Below, piece after piece: positions 58,895-64,000 of a stretch of 64,000 bases of DNA. Source of the DNA: AV40 sp038230255 (GTDB lineage: Bacteria; Verrucomicrobiota; Verrucomicrobiia; Chthoniobacterales; UBA10450). The translations under genes were made by a program, and so were the position numbers. The first letter of the stretch is position 1. Every line of letters begins with the position of its first letter. The notes beneath the pieces were generated by a model that saw only the letters and a program-made list of their open reading frames with translations, made no database searches and was not told where the DNA came from. The DNA lies in assembly GCA_038230255.1 (NCBI GenBank), contig JBBRNP010000002.1:62001-126000 (forward strand). The letters are read 5' to 3'.

Positions 58895-59827
58895 ATGAGA
58901 ATTCTTTTAGTTTTAGCGTGCTGTTTCGGGCTCGCGTCCTTTGCAGGCGCAGCTCAGCAGTCAGATCAGGGGGTAGAGAACCCAACGACCAAGAAAAAAG
59001 GCGGCGGCGGCAATGCACCGGCGCAGCAAGTGACGACGCAACAGACCGGCAAAGTTTATAAAGCCGGTCCGGGCGGTGGTCCTCACAATGCGAATGTTCA
59101 GCAACAGTCCAAGGTGCATTACAACGCCGGGAAAAAGAAAGGCTGGGACGGGAAGGCGCAGGGGCCAGTGACCGGGCAAACCCAGACGAACGTCGCCGTC
59201 GATCCGAATAATCCCAACCTTGGAAATAAGGCAAAGTTCAAGACCGGCGGCCAAGCAAACACTTCTGGTAACGCGGCGAGTACAAAGTTCAACAAGGGTA
59301 AGTTCTCTTCACAAGGCAATGTGGGAGGAGGCGGCAAATTCCAGAAGAAGCACTTCAATCTGGCGAACAATCCAAGCCCGAAATATCAGGCGGTGAAGTT
59401 CAATCAGAACTACAAAATCGCGGGCGCGAACAAGTGGAAAGGCTCCAATTACCAAGTTTTTGTGAATTACCAGCCGCAATGGCATGACCAAGGGTGGTGG
59501 CATCATCATCACAACCACATCACCTTCGTGTTCGGATCACCGTATTACTGGGACTCCGGCTATTGGTACCCGGCCTGGGGCTACTATCCCAGTGCCAACT
59601 ATTATTATGATGGACCGATCTACGCCTCGAGTCCGGAAATGGATCCTGGCCAGGTGGTAGCCAACGTGCAGGCCGCACTTCAGCAGCAGGGTTACTACCA
59701 GGGCGAAGTCGACGGCGTTCTCGGACCCCAAACGCGCGCGGCGCTGGCGGAGTATCAATCCGCACAGGGCCTCGAACCAACCGGCACGGTAGACGAGCCG
59801 ACGTTGGAAACGCTCGGAATGGTGTAA
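58895..59827 (+). CDS. Secreted protein with C-terminal peptidoglycan-binding domain
   Basis: 310 residues with a signal peptide (MRILLVLACCFGLASFAGAA). A long low-complexity region rich in Gly/Lys/Gln/Asn follows, then an aromatic segment (YWDSGYWYPAWGYYPSANYY). The last ~60 residues are a PF01471-type peptidoglycan-binding module (VQAALQQQGYYQGEVDGVLG then PQTRAALAEYQ). It is likely cell-wall attached. It is followed by an intrinsic terminator. Confidence 0.82.
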   Translation: MRILLVLACCFGLASFAGAAQQSDQGVENPTTKKKGGGGNAPAQQVTTQQTGKVYKAGPGGGPHNANVQQQSKVHYNAGKKKGWDGKAQGPVTGQTQTNVAVDPNNPNLGNKAKFKTGGQANTSGNAASTKFNKGKFSSQGNVGGGGKFQKKHFNLANNPSPKYQAVKFNQNYKIAGANKWKGSNYQVFVNYQPQWHDQGWWHHHHNHITFVFGSPYYWDSGYWYPAWGYYPSANYYYDGPIYASSPEMDPGQVVANVQAALQQQGYYQGEVDGVLGPQTRAALAEYQSAQGLEPTGTVDEPTLETLGMV

Positions 59828-59846
59828 AGAAGTTTTAGATTCTGAG

Positions 59847-59881
59847 AAATCGTCGCGGAGTTATCCGCGGCGATTTTTTTT
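59847..59881 (+). terminator. Intrinsic terminator
   Basis: A stem AAATCGTCGCGGA / TCCGCGGCGATTT with loop GTTA and one mismatch, followed by a run of eight T. It lies 20 bp after the stop of the peptidoglycan-binding protein gene. Confidence 0.9.
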
Positions 59882-59952
59882 GGTCCGAACCGGACTGGCC
59901 TTTAACAGAACGAGCCTGTTGCAACATGTGGATCTTGGCGGAGTAATTGTTC

Positions 59953-60615
59953 GTGTCGCCACAGCTAATCGCCCGCGATTTGTTTCAGTCATTCCGAATG
60001 GGCCCGCGCCGGATTGAAGTGCTGCGCGGCATCTCGATCGACGTCGCACCCGGCGAAATCATTTTTATTTGCGGCGCCTCGGGCGCGGGAAAAACGACGT
60101 TGCTGTATACGCTGGCCGGTTTGGAGCGGCCCGAATCGGGCACGGTGGAATTTGAAGGACGCAATCTTTACAACGGCAGCTCGGCGTCGCAGGCGCGTTT
60201 TCGCAACAAAAAGATGGGTTTCGTTTTTCAAGGCTACTTCTTATTGCCGGAGCTGACTGCGCTGGAAAACGTTTCCCTTCCGGGAATGATCGGCGGGACA
60301 TCCACAGATAAAGCGGCCAAAGAAAGTCTGGCCGCGGTCGGTTTGGCGGACCGGATGCAACATTTGCCGGCCGAACTTTCCGGAGGCGAACAGCAACGCG
60401 TCGCGATAGCGCGCGCGTTGACCAACGACCCCGACATCATTTTTGCCGACGAGCCGACCGGTAATCTCGATTCCGAGACCGGTAACGCGATTGTCGATCT
60501 TTTGTTGAACCTCGCTCGCGAACGCAAGAAAAGTTTACTCATTGTCACCCACGACAGCGGCCTTGCTGCGCGGGGCGACCGAGAGCTGCACATTAAAGAC
60601 GGCCGTATCCAATAA
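59953..60615 (+). CDS. LolD-like ABC transporter ATP-binding protein (orphan)
   Basis: 220 residues of the MacB/LolD ATPase group: Walker A GASGAGKTT (residues 41-49), Q-loop FVFQGYFLLPELTALENVSL, signature LSGGEQQRVAIARAL, Walker B IIFADEPTGNLDSET. Such ATPases power lipoprotein release (LolCDE) or FtsX/MacB-like mechanotransmission. No LolC/E or FtsX-type permease is adjacent. The start is taken as GTG 59953 because GGAG (59940-59943) is spaced 9 bp from it; TTG 59947 is too close. Confidence 0.88.
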   Translation: MSPQLIARDLFQSFRMGPRRIEVLRGISIDVAPGEIIFICGASGAGKTTLLYTLAGLERPESGTVEFEGRNLYNGSSASQARFRNKKMGFVFQGYFLLPELTALENVSLPGMIGGTSTDKAAKESLAAVGLADRMQHLPAELSGGEQQRVAIARALTNDPDIIFADEPTGNLDSETGNAIVDLLLNLARERKKSLLIVTHDSGLAARGDRELHIKDGRIQ

Positions 60616-60674
60616 GGATGTCCGATTTTGTTCCTTGAATTGCGCGACGAAAGACGGAGATTTTTCCTGTAAAT

Positions 60675-61655
60675 ATGAAAACCACTAATGCTGGCGGGAC
60701 GGTGATGGACGAACCTAAATCACGCGAAGCGGTAAAACCCGTGATCGACAAACACACCGGGTCGAAGCCCGCAGCCAAGGCGTCGCAGATTTATATCGAC
60801 GGAAAATTTTATGCCGAGGGCGACGCCAAGATTTCCGTGTTCGATCACGGTCTGCTTTATGGCGACGGAATTTTTGAGGGGATTCGTTTTTACAATGGCC
60901 GCGTTTTTCGATTGGAAGAACATCTCGAGCGGCTTTGGGATTCGGCCCGTTCGATTTTGTTGGAAATACCGATGTCGCAGCGCGCAATGACCGAAGCGCT
61001 GCTGGAGACGATTCGGCAAAACGATCTACGGGAAGGTTACATCCGACTGATCGTTACTCGCGGCGTTGGCAATCTTGGTTTGAATCCGGAGCAGTGCAAA
61101 TCGCCAAGCATCATCATTATCACTGCGCAAATCGCGCTTTATCCGGAAGCAGTTTATCGGAACGGGCTCAGCGTGGTCACCTGCGCGACGCGTCGCACCA
61201 ATCCGAGCGCGCTCAACCCCGCGGTCAAATCGCTCAATTATTTGAACAACGTGATGGCGCGGATTGAGGCGAACCTCGCCAATGCCGATGAAGCTCTGAT
61301 GTTAAACGACGAAGGAAATGTTGCGGAGTGCACGGCTGATAACGTCTTCATCGTCAAGCGCGGCCAGATTTTCACTCCGCCCATCACCGCCGGCGCCCTG
61401 CGCGGCATCACTCGTTCGGTCGTGTTCGAAATCGCCGCCGAGACGGGAATCAAAGTGACCGAGGCTGACATCACGCGTCACGACGTTTTTATTGCGGACG
61501 AAGCTTTTCTCACTGGCACGGCGGCGGAAATTATTCCGCTGGTCAAAGCTGATGCCCGTCCGATTGGAACTGGAAAACCGGGCCCGATTACGGCGCGGAT
61601 GATTGCTCGGTTCCGTGAGATGACGAGAGAAACAGGAACGCCGATTTATTCGTAA
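60675..61655 (+). CDS. ilvE: Branched-chain amino acid aminotransferase
   Basis: 326 residues, fold type IV PLP enzyme. The PLP Lys185 lies in NPAVKSLNYLNNVMARIEA. FDHGLLYGDGIFEGIRFYNG and ADNVFIVKRGQIFTPP are characteristic. It interconverts Leu/Ile/Val and their keto acids. A ~35-residue N-terminal extension precedes the usual start of the fold (QIYIDGKFY); a later in-frame ATG (60705, MDEPKSRE) is possible. D-amino-acid aminotransferase-like relatives share the fold, so the substrate is not absolute. Confidence 0.88.
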   Translation: MKTTNAGGTVMDEPKSREAVKPVIDKHTGSKPAAKASQIYIDGKFYAEGDAKISVFDHGLLYGDGIFEGIRFYNGRVFRLEEHLERLWDSARSILLEIPMSQRAMTEALLETIRQNDLREGYIRLIVTRGVGNLGLNPEQCKSPSIIIITAQIALYPEAVYRNGLSVVTCATRRTNPSALNPAVKSLNYLNNVMARIEANLANADEALMLNDEGNVAECTADNVFIVKRGQIFTPPITAGALRGITRSVVFEIAAETGIKVTEADITRHDVFIADEAFLTGTAAEIIPLVKADARPIGTGKPGPITARMIARFREMTRETGTPIYS

Positions 61656-61659
61656 GATC

Positions 61660-61692
61660 GATCGGCCTTCGCCAAGGCTACGGCGTGACAAG
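61660..61692. repeat. GCCTTCGCCAAGGC hairpin repeat, copy 2
   Basis: The same ~33-bp unit as at 45535-45567 (GATCGGCCTTCGCCAAGGCT then ACGGCGTGACAAG), beginning 5 bp after the ilvE stop. The only clear difference is one base after GATC. Confidence 0.72.
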
Positions 61693-61780
61693 CAATCGAA
61701 AAACCAAGATCGGCGCGAAAGGTGCTCGACAAACTCGCAGCTTGAATGTTTTAGCGTAGAACAGGTCTAAGATTGTAGAA

Positions 61781-62272
61781 ATGTTGTGCGACGTTTGTAA
61801 ATGCAATGACGCAACGGTCTTCCTGACTCAGATCATTGAGGGGAAGATGCAGAAGGTGAATCTCTGTGACGTGTGCTCGAAAGAAAAAGGCGTCCAGGAC
61901 CCGACGGGCTTTGCGCTGGCCGATTTACTCCTTGGCATCGGGGCGGCGGAGGAAATTGAAAAAGGGAGCTCGGCTCAACGCTGCGCCGTCTGCGGTTTCA
62001 CCCAGCCCGATTTCAAAAAGACGGGGCGGCTCGGCTGCAGCACGTGTTACGCAACTTTCACCGAAGCGTTGACCGCGTTATTGAAAGCAATGCACAAAGG
62101 CACGGCGCATGTCGGCAAGGTGCCGCAACGCGCGCATCGCGTGGGAGAGCTGAGCGACAAAATGCGCAATCTGAACGAGAGCCTGCAAAAAGCCGTGGCG
62201 GAAGAAAATTACGAATCGGCTGCGTCTTTGCGCGACCAAATTAAACAACTCGAAGGCGAACTGGCGGGATAG
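61781..62272 (+). CDS. mcsA: McsA-like activator of protein arginine kinase (zinc and UVR domains)
   Basis: 163 residues. Four CxxC motifs bind zinc: CDVC (N-terminus), CDVC (NLCDVCSKE), CAVC and CSTC. The C-terminus has a UVR motif (LQKAVAEENYESAASLRDQI KQLE). This is the McsA architecture, which activates McsB and tethers it to ClpC. It is the first gene of mcsA-mcsB-clpC, with 4 bp to mcsB. No CtsR repressor gene precedes it; upstream is ilvE. Confidence 0.9.
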   Translation: MLCDVCKCNDATVFLTQIIEGKMQKVNLCDVCSKEKGVQDPTGFALADLLLGIGAAEEIEKGSSAQRCAVCGFTQPDFKKTGRLGCSTCYATFTEALTALLKAMHKGTAHVGKVPQRAHRVGELSDKMRNLNESLQKAVAEENYESAASLRDQIKQLEGELAG

Positions 62273-62276
62273 CGCT

Positions 62277-63398
62277 GTGAAATTTGCGAATGTCATGTCG
62301 AACGCCGGAGAATGGCTCCGTGGCGAGGGACCGCATCATCAAATCGTGGTCAGCAGCCGTGTCCGGCTCGCGCGCAATTTGCGCAATCGCGCTTTCCCAG
62401 GTTGGGCGAAGAAAGCCGAGCGCACCGCGATTCTGGAGCTGATCAAACCGCACGTCGAACAACTTCCGGAAATGCAGGATTCGTTTTCAGAATTGCTGCA
62501 GGACCTATCCGCGCTGGAGAAACAGGTGTTGGTCGAGCGACATCTGATCAGTCGCGAGCACGCGGCCAAGAGCGCAGGCAGCGCCGTGATCATGAATCGC
62601 CGGCAAACACTCAGCATCATGATCAACGAGGAAGATCATCTCCGAATGCAATCGATGCGCTCTGGTTTGCAATTGAAACAAGCTTTCAAACTTCTCGACA
62701 AGGTCGACAGCGCGCTGGAGAACGAGCTCGAATTCGCCTACGATCAACGTCTTGGTTATTTGACCGCGTGCCCGACAAATGTCGGCACCGGCATGCGCGC
62801 GTCCGCGATGCTCCATTTGCCTGGCCTGGTCCTGAGTGAGCTGATCAATCAAGTGGTTCAAGCGGTAAGCAAGATCGGTCTGGCGGTGCGCGGTCTTTAT
62901 GGCGAAGGCACCGAAGCGATGGGAAATCTTTTCCAAATTTCCAACCAGACCACGCTCGGCGAAAAAGAAGACGAGATCATCGCCCGGCTTACCAAAGTGA
63001 TCGAGACGATCATCGATAAGGAACACGACGCGCGTCAGGTCTTGATTCAAAAGAAGTCGAACACGCTCTGGGACCAGATCGGTCGCGCGTATGGCGTTTT
63101 GACTTACGCGCACGCCATGAGTTCGAAAGAGGCCCTGAATTTGCTGTCCATCATAAAACTCGGGATCGATCTCAACGTTTTTCCGGAAGAGAAGCGGCTG
63201 CCGATCGATGAATTGTTCATGGACACGCAGCCGGCGCATCTCCAAAACAGCTCTCAGCAAAAGCTCAACGCTGAGGAGCGCGACCATCTTCGCGCCCAGA
63301 TTATCCGGGCGCGTTTGAAAGTGCTCCCTAAACCTGATATCAGTAAGCTGGCAAAGGATTCCGGCAACGGCTCGAGTCCGGCGTCATCAGAACGATGA
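62277..63398 (+). CDS. mcsB: Protein arginine kinase McsB
   Basis: 373 residues of the guanidino-kinase fold. Conserved segments are VVSSRVRLARNLRNRAFPG, MINEEDHLRMQ, the catalytic-Cys region ACPTNVGTGMRAS, and VRGLYGEGTEAMGNLFQISN. It phosphorylates arginine in damaged proteins, marking them for ClpC/ClpP degradation. The start is GTG 62277; ATG 62295 is also in frame. It overlaps clpC by 4 bp (ATGA 63395-63398). Confidence 0.93.
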   Translation: MKFANVMSNAGEWLRGEGPHHQIVVSSRVRLARNLRNRAFPGWAKKAERTAILELIKPHVEQLPEMQDSFSELLQDLSALEKQVLVERHLISREHAAKSAGSAVIMNRRQTLSIMINEEDHLRMQSMRSGLQLKQAFKLLDKVDSALENELEFAYDQRLGYLTACPTNVGTGMRASAMLHLPGLVLSELINQVVQAVSKIGLAVRGLYGEGTEAMGNLFQISNQTTLGEKEDEIIARLTKVIETIIDKEHDARQVLIQKKSNTLWDQIGRAYGVLTYAHAMSSKEALNLLSIIKLGIDLNVFPEEKRLPIDELFMDTQPAHLQNSSQQKLNAEERDHLRAQIIRARLKVLPKPDISKLAKDSGNGSSPASSER

Positions 63399-64000
63399 AC
63401 AATTTTACTCCTCGCGCCCAACAGGTCCTGCAGCTCGCTCGCAAAGAAGCCGATCGATTTAATCACAATTACGTCGGCACCGAGCATCTGTTGCTCGGAC
63501 TGATCAAGCTCGGCCAGGGTGTCGCGGTCAACGTTCTCCAAAAAATGGGACTCGATCTCGAGACCGTGCGCATGGAAGTCGAGAAACAAGTCGGTTCCGG
63601 TCCGGAAACGAAAATTGTCGGCAACATTCCTTATACGCCGCGGGTGAAGAAAGTTTTAGCGCTCGCCGGTAAGGAAGCGAAGGCGCTCAATCATTCCTAC
63701 GTCGGCACCGAACACATTTTGCTCGGCCTGCTCCGGGAAGGCGAAGGCGTCGCCGCGCGCGTGCTCAAGAGCCTGGAGATCGACATCGAACGCACCCGTA
63801 ACGAAATTCTGAAAGAGCTGGATCCAAACTTCACGCCGTCGGAGGCTGAAGAAGGTGGCGAGCCGACTTCAAAGAAGGATGTCAAAACTCCCGCGCTGCG
63901 CGCGTTCGGCCGCGACCTGACCGAGCTGGCCAAGAAAAGCGAGCTCGATCCGGTCATTGGGCGCCACAACGAAATCGAGCGCGTGATTCAAGTGCTCTGC
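63395..64000 (+). CDS. clpC: ATP-dependent Clp protease ATP-binding subunit ClpC (N-terminal part)
   Basis: 202 codons are visible to the window edge with no stop. Two Clp N-domain repeats are present (FTPRAQQVLQLARKEADRFN with NYVGTEHLLLGLI, and YTPRVKKVLALAGKEAKALN with SYVGTEHILLGLL). A linker and the start of the first AAA+ domain follow (FGRDLTELAKKSELDPVIGR). ClpC unfolds substrates for ClpP. It is coupled to mcsB by an ATGA overlap, supporting arginine-phosphate-directed proteolysis. Confidence 0.95.
   Translation, partial: MNNFTPRAQQVLQLARKEADRFNHNYVGTEHLLLGLIKLGQGVAVNVLQKMGLDLETVRMEVEKQVGSGPETKIVGNIPYTPRVKKVLALAGKEAKALNHSYVGTEHILLGLLREGEGVAARVLKSLEIDIERTRNEILKELDPNFTPSEAEEGGEPTSKKDVKTPALRAFGRDLTELAKKSELDPVIGRHNEIERVIQVLC

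Larger units (their letters stand above)
1081..60501. repeat. Dispersed 10/11-mer AAGATCGACA(T), at least 32 copies
   Basis: Full 11-mers (AAGATCGACAT or its complement) start at 3754, 16840, 21635, 27914, 28776, 33690, 33771, 34366, 35572, 37454, 42041, 42714, 44200, 44909, 46713, 48739, 49650 and 51804. Further 10-mers start at 1081, 1856, 4282, 7149, 8949, 15300, 22061, 27319, 28285, 39110, 55777, 57216, 58146 and 60492. Twenty read AAGATCGACA on the plus strand and twelve on the minus. Many of the full copies extend to GCAAGATCGACATC. The count was made by eye and is a minimum. Confidence 0.85.

Noticed and set aside
1081..60501. Explaining the AAGATCGACA word by a common protein motif (V-D-L or K-I-D)
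   Set aside because: Copies occur in at least five different strand and reading-frame contexts and in three intergenic places, so one peptide motif cannot account for them.
1081..60501. Chi-like or KOPS-like polarised motif
   Set aside because: The orientation split is 20:12 on the chromosome with switches between neighbouring copies, weaker than expected for a replichore-polarised signal. It is not fully excluded, because the window is small and the origin is unknown.

Overview
The window is one continuous, gene-dense bacterial chromosome segment with moderately high GC. Genes lie on both strands, are often joined by ATGA or TGATG overlaps, and show no phage, plasmid, transposase or CRISPR genes. 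Gene content points to a Gram-negative soil-type bacterium, most likely a Verrucomicrobiota member of the Spartobacteria/Chthoniobacterales kind. The reasons are lipid A/LPS-type transport and heptosyltransferase genes, bactofilin, an mcsA-mcsB-clpC operon in a Gram-negative setting, and several families of small palindromic repeats. This placement is inferred from gene mix only; no rRNA or marker phylogeny was possible.

Layout. 0-9 kb: a partial secreted protein, a GT39 membrane glycosyltransferase, a GNAT acetyltransferase, two DUF21/CBS proteins, a DUF309 protein, a TSUP exporter, a DUF255 thioredoxin-domain protein and a DUF1330 pair. 9-15 kb: a PHP protein and an envelope polysaccharide block (MsbA-like ABC exporter, GT9, two divergent GT4 genes). 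15-24.7 kb: two STAS proteins, a HAD phosphatase, an FHA protein, lepA, lepB, a membrane protein, a squalene/phytoene synthase, two small secreted proteins and ubiD. 24.7-36 kb: a lipoprotein, moaA-moaC-mog, an M23 peptidase, exported proteins, a PHP phosphatase, a frameshifted GT-C gene, ybaB and dnaX, a DmpA-type peptidase and an ornithine-cyclodeaminase-like gene. 36-46 kb: bactofilin, a PLP dehydratase, an apparently exported MDR oxidoreductase, a DUF885 peptidase, and a fluoride-riboswitch operon (crcB, DUF190, racemase-like, VOC, SGNH), then tRNA-Val. 46-54 kb: a NUMOD3/histone-like protein, two aldo-keto reductases and purM-purF-purL. 54-64 kb: small secreted proteins, a class III aminotransferase, a duplicated YdeI-like protein, tal, trmL, a peptidoglycan-binding protein, a LolD-like ATPase, ilvE, and mcsA-mcsB-clpC running off the end.

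Two signals stand out above the ordinary genes. First, a non-palindromic word, AAGATCGACA (18 of 32 copies extend to AAGATCGACAT), occurs at least 32 times on both strands, in several reading frames and in three intergenic sites. Naive chance gives about 0.1 copies. This looks like a DNA-level signal comparable in density to the DNA uptake sequences of Neisseriaceae and Pasteurellaceae. Second, palindromic multi-hairpin elements of several families sit in intergenic DNA, abut or supply start codons, and in purL (twice) and probably dnaX are inserted in frame and translated.

Other points of note are a complete fluoride riboswitch whose expression platform can be read base by base, a two-domain protein made by tandem duplication and loss of a stop codon, and a racemase homologue lacking both usual catalytic cysteines.
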